From Pseudomonas asiatica (GTDB taxonomy: Bacteria > Pseudomonadota > Gammaproteobacteria > Pseudomonadales > Pseudomonadaceae), in NCBI RefSeq assembly GCF_040214835.1, contig NZ_CP157874.1, positions 5,730,501-5,794,500 of the forward strand: a DNA stretch of 64,000 bases, read 5' to 3'. The notes under the pieces are model-generated. The model worked only from the letters and a program-made list of their open reading frames with translations, had not been told where the DNA came from and made no database searches. Positions within the stretch are counted from its first letter, which is position 1; each line of letters begins with the position of its first letter. Of this stretch, positions 46,910-55,593 are shown one piece after another. The position numbers and the translations under genes were made by a program.

Positions 46910-48217
46910 TTGAACCAGAACTGGCACGCGACCCTGATTCGCCACCTGCTGCTGCTGATTACCGTCTGCCTGATCGGCGGGCTGGTCAGCGGCTACTATG
47001 GCTGGAGCCTGGCCATCGGCCTGGCGCTCTACCTGGGCTGGACCCTCAAGCAACTGCTGCGCCTGCATGACTGGCTGCGCAACCACCAACCCGACGAAGC
47101 ACCACCCGATGGCTACGGCCTGTGGGGCGAAGTGTTCGACAGCATCTACCACCTGCAACGCCGCGACCAGCGCGTGCGCGGCCGCCTGCAGGCGGTAATC
47201 GACCGGGTGCAGGAGTCTACCGCCGCGCTGCGTGACGCGGTGATCATGCTGGACAGCGACGGCAACCTGGAATGGTGGAACCGCGCCGCCGAGACCCTGC
47301 TGGGCTTCAAGACCCCACAGGACGGCGGCCAGCAGGTGACCAACCTGGTGCGCCACCCGCGCTTCAAGGAATACTTCGAGGCGGAGAACTACCTCGAGCC
47401 GCTGGAAATCCCCTCGCCGATCAACGACCGTATGCGCGTGCAGCTGCACATCACCCGCTACGGCAACAACGAGCACCTGATGCTGGTGCGCGATGTTACC
47501 CGCATCCACCAGCTGGAGCAGATGCGCAAGGACTTCGTCGCCAACGTGTCCCACGAGCTGCGCACGCCGCTGACGGTGATCACCGGCTACCTGGAAACCC
47601 TGCTGGACAACGTCGAAGACGTGAACCCGCGCTGGGGCCGAGCCCTGCAGCAGATGAGCCAGCAAGGCTCGCGCATGCAGACACTGCTCAACGACCTGCT
47701 GCTGCTGGCCAAGCTGGAGGCCACCGACTACCCGTCGGACAACCAGCCAGTGGCGGTCGATGCCTTGCTTGCCGCGATCAAGAACGACGCCCAGGCCCTG
47801 TCCGGGCCCCGCAACCAGCGCATCACCCTGGAAGCCGCGCCTGGCGTGCAGTTGAAGGGCAGCGAGTCGGAGCTGCGCAGTGCCTTTTCCAACCTGGTGT
47901 TCAATGCGGTCAAGTACACCCAGGACGAAGGCAGCATCCGTATTCGCTGGTGGGCCGATGCCCAAGGCGCGCACCTGTCGGTGCAGGACTCGGGGGTGGG
48001 CATCGATGCCAAGCACCTGCCACGCCTGACCGAGCGCTTCTATCGGGTCGATTCCAGCCGTGCGTCGAATACCGGCGGCACCGGGCTGGGGCTGGCGATC
48101 GTCAAGCATGTGCTGATGCGCCACCGCGGGAAGCTGGAGATCAGCAGCGTGCCGGGGCATGGCAGTACCTTTACCTGTCACTTCGCGCCGGCACAATTGG
48201 CCAACGGCAAGGCTTGA
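46910..48217 (+). CDS. phoR: phosphate regulon sensor kinase PhoR
   Basis: Membrane histidine kinase of 435 residues. Two N-terminal membrane segments (HLLLLITVCLIGGLVSGYYG and WSLAIGLALYLGW) precede a charged linker, a PAS domain at about 95-195, the H-box FVANVSHELRTPLTVITGYL near 210, and the ATPase with N, G1 and G2 boxes (NLVFNAVKYT, DSGVGID, GTGLGLAIV). It responds to low phosphate through Pst-PhoU. The start is TTG at 46910 with AAGGA seven bases upstream; an earlier in-frame TTG at 46892 lacks that site. Confidence 0.95.
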   Translation: MNQNWHATLIRHLLLLITVCLIGGLVSGYYGWSLAIGLALYLGWTLKQLLRLHDWLRNHQPDEAPPDGYGLWGEVFDSIYHLQRRDQRVRGRLQAVIDRVQESTAALRDAVIMLDSDGNLEWWNRAAETLLGFKTPQDGGQQVTNLVRHPRFKEYFEAENYLEPLEIPSPINDRMRVQLHITRYGNNEHLMLVRDVTRIHQLEQMRKDFVANVSHELRTPLTVITGYLETLLDNVEDVNPRWGRALQQMSQQGSRMQTLLNDLLLLAKLEATDYPSDNQPVAVDALLAAIKNDAQALSGPRNQRITLEAAPGVQLKGSESELRSAFSNLVFNAVKYTQDEGSIRIRWWADAQGAHLSVQDSGVGIDAKHLPRLTERFYRVDSSRASNTGGTGLGLAIVKHVLMRHRGKLEISSVPGHGSTFTCHFAPAQLANGKA

Positions 48218-48224
48218 GGGCCTC

Positions 48225-48327
48225 GGGGGCTGCTTTGCAGCCCATCGCGACACAAGGCCGCTCCTACACGGGATCGCGGTCTCCTGTAGGAGCGGCCTTG
48301 TGTCGCGATGGGGCGCAAAGCGCCCCC
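48225..48327. repeat. REP doublet, type B, inward
   Basis: TCGCGACACAAGGCCGCTCCTAC and its inverted copy with GGGGCTGCTTTGCAGCCC and GGGGCGCAAAGCGCCCCC tails, just downstream of phoR and before its terminator. Confidence 0.9.
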
Positions 48328-48381
48328 AAAGAATCCATCGCCCTTTGCTTTTACGGCCCCAGCCGCTACATTGGACCCCCT

Positions 48382-48408
48382 GTGCCAGCAAGAGCTGGCA
48401 CTTTTTTT
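48382..48408 (+). terminator. Rho-independent terminator after phoB-phoR
   Basis: GTGCCAGC-AAGA-GCTGGCAC followed by seven T. The stem is perfect over 8 pairs. It lies between phoR and the next gene on the same strand, separating the transcripts. Confidence 0.92.
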
Positions 48409-48446
48409 CTCTCTATTTCGAAGACGGACCCCGTAAAAACTCCATC

Positions 48447-49787
48447 ATGGACCCTTCCCCTGGTATCAGCCTCACCTCGTTATTCGCCGATTTCGGCATG
48501 ATCATCTTTGCCTTGCTCCTGGTGCTGCTCAACGGCTTCTTCGTTGCCGCCGAGTTCGCCATGGTCAAGCTGCGCGCCACCCGCGTCGAGTCCATCGCCG
48601 AGCTGCATGGCTGGCGTGGCAGTATCCTGCGCAAGGTACACAACCAGCTCGACGCCTACCTGTCGGCCTGCCAGCTGGGCATCACCCTCGCCTCGCTGGG
48701 CCTGGGCTGGGTCGGTGAACCGGCGTTCGCCCACCTGCTCGAGCCGCTGCTGGCCTACCTGGGCGTGGACACGCCCGAGCTGATCAAGGCCATCTCGTTC
48801 TTCGTCGCCTTCTTCGTCATCTCGTACCTGCACATCGTGGTCGGCGAGCTGGCGCCCAAGTCCTGGGCCATCCGCAAGCCCGAGCTGCTGTCGCTGTGGA
48901 CCGCCGTGCCGCTGTACCTGTTCTACTGGGTGATGTACCCGGCCATCTACCTGCTCAATGCCAGCGCCAACACCATCCTGCGCATTGCCGGCCAGGGTGA
49001 GCCCGGCCCACACCACGAGCACCACTACAGCCGTGAAGAGCTCAAGCTGATCCTGCACTCCAGCCGTGGCCAGGACCCGAGCGACCAAGGCATGCGCGTG
49101 CTGGCCTCGGCCGTGGAAATGGGCGAGCTGGAGGTGGTCGACTGGGCCAACTCGCGCGAGGACATGGTCAGCATCGACGCCCATGCGCCGTTGAAGCAGA
49201 TCCTGGCCCTGGTGCGCCGCCACAAGTTCAGCCGCTACCCGGTGTACGACGCCGAGCGTGAAGAATTCACCGGCCTGCTGCACATCAAGGACCTGCTGCT
49301 GGAGCTGGCCGAACTCGAGCACCTGCCCGAAACCATCGACCTCGACGACCTGGCACGGCCACTGGAGCGCGTGTCGCGGCACATGCCGCTGGCGCAGTTG
49401 CTGGAGCAGTTCCGCAAGGGCGGCGCGCACTTCGTGCTGGTGGAGGAAGCCGATGGCAAGGTGATTGGCTACCTGACCATGGAAGACGTGCTGGAAGTGC
49501 TGGTGGGCGACATCCAGGACGAGCACCGCAAGACCGAGCGCGGCATCCTCGCCTACCAGCCGGGCAAGCTGCTGGTGCGTGGCGACACGCCGCTGTTCAA
49601 GGTCGAGCGCCTGCTGGGCGTCGACCTTGACCATATCGAAGCAGAAACCCTCGCCGGGCTGGTCTACGAGACGCTCAAGCGCGTGCCTGAAGAAGAGGAA
49701 GTGCTGGAGGTCGAAGGGCTGCGCATCATCATCAAGAAGATGAAAGGGCCGAAGATCGTGCTGGCCAAGGTGCTCAAGCTGGATTGA
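48447..49787 (+). CDS. DUF21/CBS-domain membrane protein (hemolysin / CorC family)
   Basis: Protein of 446 residues. The DUF21 membrane part (about 15-200) begins MIIFALLLVLLNGFFVAAEF and has ACQLGITLASLGLGWVGEPA; two CBS domains follow at about 220-340 (SRYPVYDAEREEFTGLLHIK and FVLVEEADGKVIGYLTMEDV); a C-terminal CorC_HlyC domain is at about 360-440. Members act in Mg, Co or sodium transport or export; the name hemolysin is historical. The ribosome site is weak, and ATG at 48447 gives family length. Possible ties to phoBR are unproven. Confidence 0.88.
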   Translation: MDPSPGISLTSLFADFGMIIFALLLVLLNGFFVAAEFAMVKLRATRVESIAELHGWRGSILRKVHNQLDAYLSACQLGITLASLGLGWVGEPAFAHLLEPLLAYLGVDTPELIKAISFFVAFFVISYLHIVVGELAPKSWAIRKPELLSLWTAVPLYLFYWVMYPAIYLLNASANTILRIAGQGEPGPHHEHHYSREELKLILHSSRGQDPSDQGMRVLASAVEMGELEVVDWANSREDMVSIDAHAPLKQILALVRRHKFSRYPVYDAEREEFTGLLHIKDLLLELAELEHLPETIDLDDLARPLERVSRHMPLAQLLEQFRKGGAHFVLVEEADGKVIGYLTMEDVLEVLVGDIQDEHRKTERGILAYQPGKLLVRGDTPLFKVERLLGVDLDHIEAETLAGLVYETLKRVPEEEEVLEVEGLRIIIKKMKGPKIVLAKVLKLD

Positions 49788-49794
49788 GGGCCAG

Positions 49795-49897
49795 GGGGCT
49801 GCTTTGCAGCCCTTCGCGACGCAAGGCCGCTCCTACAGGGGTTCGCGTATCCCTGTAGGAGCGGCCTTGTGTCGCGATGGGGCCGCAAAGCGGCCCC
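49795..49897. repeat. REP doublet, type B, inward
   Basis: TTCGCGACGCAAGGCCGCTCCTAC and inverted TGTAGGAGCGGCCTTGTGTCGCGA. The left arm has one change, CGACGCAAGG in place of CGACACAAGG. It lies between convergent genes. Confidence 0.9.
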
Positions 49898-49904
49898 AAA
49901 AATC

Positions 49905-50801
49905 TCAAGGGTTACCCGCAGTGAAGTCAGGCAACCCTCCGATCGGCCTGTCGAACCGATAAGGTATCGACTCCAGCGCCAACCCCACATTGCGCTGCAC
50001 CACGAAATGCAGGTGCGGCCCGGTGCTGTTGCCGGTATTGCCCGACTTGGCCAGCATCTGCCCCTGCCGCACCCGTTGCCCCTCTGCCACCACCACCGAA
50101 CCGCGCATCAGGTGCAGGTACACACCCATGGTGCCGTCCGGGTGCAGGATCCTGACGAAATTGCCCGACGGGTTGGGGCCGCGCCCGCTCTGGCTGTTCT
50201 CCGTCTTCACCACCACCCCTTCCCGCGCCGCGATGATGGTGGTGCCTTCGGGCATGGCGATATCCATGGCATAACGCCCCTTGGGCCCAAAATGGCTGAC
50301 CCGGCCATTGGGGCCCTGGGTCACGCGGAACGGCCCGCCAATCCAGGGGAATGCATAGCGGAAGCCCTGGGGCCGCTTGCCCGGGTCGCCCATGGCCTGC
50401 AGCAGGGTCGAGCGGTAGTTCAGCAACATCCCGGGACGCCCCCTGAGCACGCTGAGCATTTGCGTGGTGCGCGGCGGCAGTACCCGGCGCACGGTACGCG
50501 GGGCATTGCCACCTTGTGCGTTCACCAGGTTGTCCAGGCGCAGCTCTACCTCCACCGGCACATGCAGCTGGTTGCGGGCCGAAAAGCTCACGCCACCGTT
50601 GAAGGTTATCGCGTTCAGCAGCACCTGGCCTTCGGGCACTTCGACCATGGGTACGCGCCGCACAAAGGTTTTGGCACCGGGGCCGGGCCGGTCGGAATAG
50701 GAGGTCACACGGCCATCATCGGTGATCTCGTAGATAGTCATGCCCAGGCTCGACGCCGAGGCCATGAGCAATGCACAGAACAGCAGCAGGCGGGCGGGCA
50801 T
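49905..50801 (-). CDS. M23-family metallopeptidase, secreted
   Basis: Protein of 298 residues with a Sec signal (LLLFCALLMASASSLG) and a C-terminal lysostaphin/M23 domain: first zinc His and Asp in HFGPKGRYAMDIAMP, then the HLH pair in GPHLHFVV. The middle (about 30-130) is a DUF4124-like or beta-rich part starting IYEITDDGRVTSYSDRPG. M23 enzymes cut peptidoglycan cross-links. No ribosome site of strength is seen before ATG at 50801. Confidence 0.87.
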   Translation of the reverse strand: MPARLLLFCALLMASASSLGMTIYEITDDGRVTSYSDRPGPGAKTFVRRVPMVEVPEGQVLLNAITFNGGVSFSARNQLHVPVEVELRLDNLVNAQGGNAPRTVRRVLPPRTTQMLSVLRGRPGMLLNYRSTLLQAMGDPGKRPQGFRYAFPWIGGPFRVTQGPNGRVSHFGPKGRYAMDIAMPEGTTIIAAREGVVVKTENSQSGRGPNPSGNFVRILHPDGTMGVYLHLMRGSVVVAEGQRVRQGQMLAKSGNTGNSTGPHLHFVVQRNVGLALESIPYRFDRPIGGLPDFTAGNP

Positions 50802-50892
50802 GATAGTGGCTTTTTGACAGTTATGATTTGTCGAAGCCTAGCAGGGGGTTTTGCGGCGGGTATGACAGTTGGTCGGATGGCGTCAACAGGAC

Positions 50893-50987
50893 TGGCCCCA
50901 TCGCCGGCAAGCCAGCTCCCACAGGAAATGCACAAGGCCAGAGGTTGACGCTGTACCTGTGGGAGCTGGCTTGCCGGCAATGGGGCC
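50893..50987. repeat. REP doublet, type A variant (GCCGGCAAGCCAGC core), inward
   Basis: GCCGGCAAGCCAGCTCCCACAGG and its inverted copy CCTGTGGGAGCTGGCTTGCCGGC about 35 bp apart. Both arms carry the variant core, identical to the left arm of the mixed doublet at 19996. It lies between two co-oriented genes. Confidence 0.9.
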
Positions 50988-50999
50988 AGTAGTCATTAC

Positions 51000-51896
51000 T
51001 CAGGCGCCCGGGGTGAAATGCTTCTGCGCCGTCCCGCGGGCAATCAGCCGCGACAGGTAGTCGAGCTTCTGGGCATCCTGGTCGACGAACTTGAAGGTCA
51101 GTTGCAACCAGTCACTGTCGGGCTTGGGTTCCAGTGCCGCGACGGCATGCAGGTAGCCGTTCAGGCGCGCGACTTCGGCGTTCTCGCCCTGCTCCAGGTC
51201 CAGCACCGCGCCTTCCAGCACTTGGGGCAGCGCTTCGCCACGGCGCACCACCAGCAGGGCCTCTTTCAGGCTCAGCGCCTTGATCACGCATGGCTGCATG
51301 CCGCCGGCCAGGCGCAACTGGCCCTGGCCACGGCCGGTCGGCGCAGGAGCGGCGGGCCGGGGGGCATTGGCCACTGGCCTGGCGAGTGCAGGTGCCGGCG
51401 CTGGCGCCGTGACCTTCACCGCTTCAGGCTTGCCGGCGGTCAGCGCATTCAGCGAGTCATTGGCGAACGCCGAGTTGACCCGTGCCGGGCCGCTGGCCAT
51501 CAGGCTGTCGAGCTTGCCGATCTTGGTCAGGGCCTTTTTCACCTTGGTCAGCAATTGCTCGTTGGTGAACGGCTTGCCGACAAAATCGGAAACGCCCGCC
51601 TGAATCGCCTGGATGACGTTTTCCTTGTCGCCACGGCTGGTCACCATGATGAACTGCAGGTTCTTCAACTCAGGCTGCTGGCGGCACCAGGTGAGCAGTT
51701 CCAGACCGGACATTTCCGGCATCTCCCAGTCGCACAGAACCAGGTCGAACGCTTCCTTGCCCAGCATGGCCATGGCCTTGCGACCGTTGACGGCGTCGTC
51801 GATGGTCATGCCCGGGAAGGCATTGCGCAGGCATTTGCGGACCAGGTCACGGATAAACGGGGCGTCATCCACGACCAGCACATTCACTTTACTCAT
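51000..51896 (-). CDS. response regulator with C-terminal PilZ-like domain
   Basis: Protein of 298 residues. The receiver domain (about 1-125) has DDAPF, phospho-Asp56 in LVLCDWEMPEMSG and Lys in FVGKPFTNEQ. A Pro/Ala-rich linker at about 160-190 leads to a domain at about 195-290 (LRLAGGMQPCVIKALSLKEA and YLHAVAALEPKPDSDWLQLT) that resembles PilZ without a clear RxxxR / DxSxxG c-di-GMP motif. No histidine kinase lies next to it. It is just before phoU in the same direction but follows a phoU terminator, so it is a separate unit. Confidence 0.85.
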   Translation of the reverse strand: MSKVNVLVVDDAPFIRDLVRKCLRNAFPGMTIDDAVNGRKAMAMLGKEAFDLVLCDWEMPEMSGLELLTWCRQQPELKNLQFIMVTSRGDKENVIQAIQAGVSDFVGKPFTNEQLLTKVKKALTKIGKLDSLMASGPARVNSAFANDSLNALTAGKPEAVKVTAPAPAPALARPVANAPRPAAPAPTGRGQGQLRLAGGMQPCVIKALSLKEALLVVRRGEALPQVLEGAVLDLEQGENAEVARLNGYLHAVAALEPKPDSDWLQLTFKFVDQDAQKLDYLSRLIARGTAQKHFTPGA

Positions 51897-52010
51897 CGAT
51901 ACTCCTTCTGAATCCCGACTAGCCTACCGCCGAATAATGGCCACTTGCTACAACCTGGTCACGCCGGGACTTCTTCACATCGTTCGCGGGTGCCTGCCGG
52001 CTCCTCGACC

Positions 52011-52041
52011 GCAAACGAAAACGCCCGGCCAAGGCCGGGCG
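52011..52041 (-). terminator. Rho-independent terminator after phoU
   Basis: Stem CGCCCGGCC/GGCCGGGCG of 9 pairs with a 2-base AA gap; on the minus strand the tail TTTTCGTTTGC follows. It closes the pst-phoU transcript 20 bp beyond the phoU stop. Confidence 0.88.
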
Positions 52042-52060
52042 TCGATGCTCGGGAGCAACC

Positions 52061-52831
52061 TTACTTATCGTCAGGTTCGGCCGGAACATTAGCGTTTTCG
52101 CCGTCGGAAACAGCAGTGCCCTGCACTTCTGCCGTCATGCGCTTGAGGCCCATGTGACGCACGTCGGTGCCGCGCACCAGGTAGATCACCAGCTCGGAGA
52201 TGTTGCGCGCATGGTCGCCGATACGCTCCAGCGAACGCAGGACCCAGATAACGCTCAGTACCCGCGAGATCGAGCGCGGGTCTTCCATCATGTAGGTCAC
52301 CAGCTCACGCAGGGCGGTCTTGTATTCACGGTCGATGGTCTTGTCGTACTGGGCCACCGACAGCGCCAGGTCGGCGTCGAAGCGGGCAAAGGCGTCCAGC
52401 GCGTCGCGGACCATGTTGCGTACCTGATCGCCGATGTGACGCACCTCGACATAGCCGCGCGGCGACTCGCCTTCCTCGCACAGCTGGATGGCGCGACGGG
52501 CGATCTTGGTCGACTCGTCACCGATGCGCTCCAGGTCGATCACCGACTTGGAGATGCTGATGATCAGGCGCAGGTCGGAGGCCGCCGGCTGACGACGGGC
52601 GAGGATGCGCAGGCACTCCTCGTCGATGTTGCGCTCCATCTGGTTGATCTGCTCGTCGACTTCGCGCACTTGCTGGGCCAGGCCCGAGTCGGCTTCGATC
52701 AGCGCAGTGACTGCGTCGTTGACCTGCTTTTCGACCAGGCCGCCCATGGCCAGCAGGTGGCTACGCACCTCTTCGAGCTCGGCGTTGAACTGCTGGGAAA
52801 TGTGATGCGTAAGGCTTTCTTTGTTGATCAT
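52061..52831 (-). CDS. phoU: phosphate signalling regulator PhoU
   Basis: Protein of 256 residues, two tandem three-helix PhoU repeats with metal-binding E/D motifs: NMERNIDEECLRILARR-type EExC in the first half (QINQMERNIDEECLRILARR) and ERIGDHARNISELVIYL in the second. It couples Pst transport to PhoR and restrains Pho regulon expression when phosphate is plentiful. GGAGCG precedes the ATG. It is the last gene of the pst run, 168 bp after pstB. Confidence 0.96.
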   Translation of the reverse strand: MINKESLTHHISQQFNAELEEVRSHLLAMGGLVEKQVNDAVTALIEADSGLAQQVREVDEQINQMERNIDEECLRILARRQPAASDLRLIISISKSVIDLERIGDESTKIARRAIQLCEEGESPRGYVEVRHIGDQVRNMVRDALDAFARFDADLALSVAQYDKTIDREYKTALRELVTYMMEDPRSISRVLSVIWVLRSLERIGDHARNISELVIYLVRGTDVRHMGLKRMTAEVQGTAVSDGENANVPAEPDDK

Positions 52832-52885
52832 CGTTCGCTCCGCGAAGAAGCTGCAAGCTTCAATTTGTTCGTCTCGTTCCCTGGT

Positions 52886-52976
52886 CTGTGGGAGCGGGTT
52901 TACCCGCGAACACCGGCGAAGCCGGTGCCAGACACCGCGGCGCCTGCTTCGCGGGTAAACCCGCTCCCACAGGGGC
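52886..52976. repeat. REP doublet, type A, outward
   Basis: CTGTGGGAGCGGGTTTACCCGCGAA, then GCGGGTAAACCCGCTCCCACAG at the far end. The CTGTGGGAGC flanks face outward, opposite to the other type A pairs. A CACCGGCGAAGCCGGTG hairpin lies between them. It sits between pstB and phoU inside the operon. Confidence 0.9.
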
Positions 52977-52999
52977 CAGGTACCTATCCGGAGCGGCGA

Positions 53000-53833
53000 T
53001 CAGCCGTAGCGACCGGTGATGTAGTCTTCGGTCTGCTTCTTCGCCGGGTTGGTGAACAGGGTGTCGGTATCCCCGAATTCGACCAGTTTGCCCATGTACA
53101 TGAACGCGGTGTAGTCCGAAACACGGGCCGCCTGCTGCATGTTGTGGGTCACGATGACGATGGTGTACTTGGATTTCAATTCGTAGATCAGCTCCTCGAC
53201 TTTCAGCGTCGAGATCGGATCCAGTGCCGAGCACGGTTCGTCGAGCAGCAGCACTTCCGGCTCCACGGCGATGGTACGGGCGATGACCAGACGCTGCTGC
53301 TGGCCACCGGACAGGCCCAGTGCCGAGTCGTGCAGGCGGTCCTTGACCTCGTCCCACAGGGCCGCACCCTTCAGCGCCCACTCGACCGCTTCGTCGAGCA
53401 CGCGCTTCTTGTTGATGCCCTGGATGCGCAGGCCGTAGACCACGTTTTCGTAGATGGTCTTGGGGAACGGGTTGGGCTTCTGGAACACCATGCCCACACG
53501 GCGGCGCAGCTCGGCCACGTCTTCGCCCTTGCGGTAGATGTTGTTGCCGTACAGGTTGATGGCGCCTTCCACGCGGCAGCCGTCAACCAGGTCGTTCATG
53601 CGGTTGAAGGTGCGCAGCAGGGTCGACTTGCCGCAGCCGGACGGGCCGATGAAGGCGGTCACGCGCTGCTTGGGGATGTTCATCTGCACGTCGAACAGCG
53701 CTTGTTTGTCGCCGTAGAACAGGCTCAGGCCCGGCACTTCGATGGCTACGGTTTCTTCGGCCAGGCGCAGGCTCTGCTTGTCGCGGCCCAGGGCAGACAT
53801 GTCGATGCCGTGGGTATGGGATTCTTGCTGCAT
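53000..53833 (-). CDS. pstB: phosphate ABC transporter ATPase PstB
   Basis: ATP-binding subunit of 277 residues. Walker [18 protein letters not shown] is at about 50-66. The Q-loop is [10 protein letters not shown], the ABC signature is [11 protein letters not shown], Walker B is [13 protein letters not shown] and the switch His is in VTHNMQQA. Powers the phosphate channel PstC-PstA. ATG at 53833 has GGAG six bases upstream; ATG at 53845 is a less likely start. Confidence 0.97.
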   Translation of the reverse strand: MQQESHTHGIDMSALGRDKQSLRLAEETVAIEVPGLSLFYGDKQALFDVQMNIPKQRVTAFIGPSGCGKSTLLRTFNRMNDLVDGCRVEGAINLYGNNIYRKGEDVAELRRRVGMVFQKPNPFPKTIYENVVYGLRIQGINKKRVLDEAVEWALKGAALWDEVKDRLHDSALGLSGGQQQRLVIARTIAVEPEVLLLDEPCSALDPISTLKVEELIYELKSKYTIVIVTHNMQQAARVSDYTAFMYMGKLVEFGDTDTLFTNPAKKQTEDYITGRYG

Positions 53834-53905
53834 GGTCAACTCCATACGCTAACAATTCGTTTCAAAGGGCCGCCCGGCTCACGGGCGGCACGCTTGCAAT
53901 CAGGA

Positions 53906-55576
53906 TCAGCTGTCGAGGGCCTTGTACTTCTCGCGCAGGTGGTTACGGATCCACACGGCCGAGAGGTTGAGGGCCGCAATCACCAGCACCAGCAGCAACG
54001 CCGTGGCATATACCAGCGGCCGCGCGGCCTCGACGTTGGGGCTCTGGAAGCCGACGTCATAGATGTGGAAGCCCAGGTGCATGATCTTCTGGTCCAGGTG
54101 CAGGTACGGGTAGTTCCCGTCCACCGGCAGCGACGGGGCCAGCTTTACCACACCTACCAGCATCAGCGGTGCCACTTCACCGGCGGCGCGGGCCACGGCG
54201 AGGATCATGCCGGTCATCATCGCCGGGCTGGCCATTGGAAGGACGATCTTCCACAGGGTCTCGGCCTTGGTCGCGCCCAGGGCCAGCGAGCCTTCGCGCA
54301 CGGTACGCGGGATACGCGCCAGGCCTTCCTCGGTGGCCACGATCACCACCGGCACGGCCAGCAGCGCCAGGGTCAAAGATGCCCACAGCAGGCCCGGGGT
54401 ACCCAGGGTTGGCGCCGGCAGTGCTTCGGGGAAGAACAGGCGGTCGATCGAGCCACCCAGCACATAGACGAAGAAGCCCAGGCCGAACACGCCGTAGACG
54501 ATCGCCGGTACACCGGCCAGGTTGTTCACCGCGATGCGGATCAGGCGGGTCACCGGGCCCTGTCTGGCGTATTCGCGCAGGTACACGGCAGCCAGCACAC
54601 CGAACGGGGTGACGATCACGGCCATGATCAGGGTCATCATCACGGTACCGAAGATGGCCGGGAAGATACCGCCCTCGGTGTTGGCTTCACGCGGGTCGTC
54701 GCTGAGGAACTCCCAGACCTTGGTGAAGTAGGCCCCCAGCTTGGTGAACCCCGACATGGCGTTCGGCTGGATGGCGTGCACCACCTTGCTGAGGTTGATT
54801 TCCACTTCACGGCCGTTGCCATCGCGGGCCACCAGGCTGTCGCGAGCGAAGGCCTGGTGCAGGCCGGTCAGGCGGTCTTCGATGGCCTTGTAGCGGCTGT
54901 TCAGCTCGGCGCGCTCGGCGTCCATGTCGGCCTGGGCAGCGGCGTCCAGCTTGCCGTCCAGCTCCAGCTTGCGCGCCTGCAGACGCAGGCGCTCGAGGCC
55001 ATGGTTGATGGCGCCGATGTCTTTCTTCTCGAGGCTTTGCAGTTCGCTGTTGAGCTGGTTGGCGCGCTTGAGGCGGGCCTGCAGCTCGGCCCAGGCGGCA
55101 GCACCTTCGGCGACCACGCGGCCTTCTTCCTTGACGCTGACCAGGTAGCCGTAGAAGTTGCCCCACTCGCGACGCTCCAGGGCGATCAGGTCGGTCGGGC
55201 GCTTTTCGTCGACCAGCCAGTCGCCGACCACCCAGGTGAAGTCGCTGCCGTTGAGGTCGCGGTTGCCCACCTTGATCAGCTCACGGGTCATGAACTCCGG
55301 GCCTTGGTCAGGCACTGGCAGGCCGGCGCCCTTCAGGCGGGCACGGGGTACTTCTTCCTTTTGCACCACTTCGCCAATGACGACGTGGTCGGCCTGGCCC
55401 GGCACCTTGTAGGTGGCCTGGACAAGATCGGCCGGCCAGAAGTGGCCCAGGCCGCGCACGGCAATCACCGCCAGCAGGCCAACGGTCATGATCACTGCCA
55501 TGGCCACCGCACCGCCGCTCATCCAGACGCCTGGGGCGCCGCTCTTGAACCAGCCTTTGAGGGAATCCTTTTTCAC
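53906..55576 (-). CDS. pstA: phosphate ABC transporter permease PstA, long form
   Basis: Membrane protein of 556 residues, almost twice the E. coli length. One membrane span (about 20-40, AVAMAVIMTVGLLAVIAVRG) precedes a periplasmic region at about 45-270 that includes a predicted coiled coil (AELQARLKRANQLNSELQSL and DAAAQADMDAERAELNSRYK). The permease core follows at about 270-540 with TMMTLIMAVIVTPFGVLAAV, the EAA loop ATEEGLARIPRTVREGSLAL and TKAETLWKIVLPMA. The start is GTG at 55576 preceded by AAGGT. It follows pstC by 17 bp. Confidence 0.93.
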   Translation of the reverse strand: MKKDSLKGWFKSGAPGVWMSGGAVAMAVIMTVGLLAVIAVRGLGHFWPADLVQATYKVPGQADHVVIGEVVQKEEVPRARLKGAGLPVPDQGPEFMTRELIKVGNRDLNGSDFTWVVGDWLVDEKRPTDLIALERREWGNFYGYLVSVKEEGRVVAEGAAAWAELQARLKRANQLNSELQSLEKKDIGAINHGLERLRLQARKLELDGKLDAAAQADMDAERAELNSRYKAIEDRLTGLHQAFARDSLVARDGNGREVEINLSKVVHAIQPNAMSGFTKLGAYFTKVWEFLSDDPREANTEGGIFPAIFGTVMMTLIMAVIVTPFGVLAAVYLREYARQGPVTRLIRIAVNNLAGVPAIVYGVFGLGFFVYVLGGSIDRLFFPEALPAPTLGTPGLLWASLTLALLAVPVVIVATEEGLARIPRTVREGSLALGATKAETLWKIVLPMASPAMMTGMILAVARAAGEVAPLMLVGVVKLAPSLPVDGNYPYLHLDQKIMHLGFHIYDVGFQSPNVEAARPLVYATALLLVLVIAALNLSAVWIRNHLREKYKALDS

Positions 55577-55593
55577 GGATCGCTACCTTTCTA

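Noticed and set aside
48447..49787. True hemolysin
   Set aside because: The DUF21-CBS-CorC architecture is that of ion transport proteins; the hemolysin label is historical.
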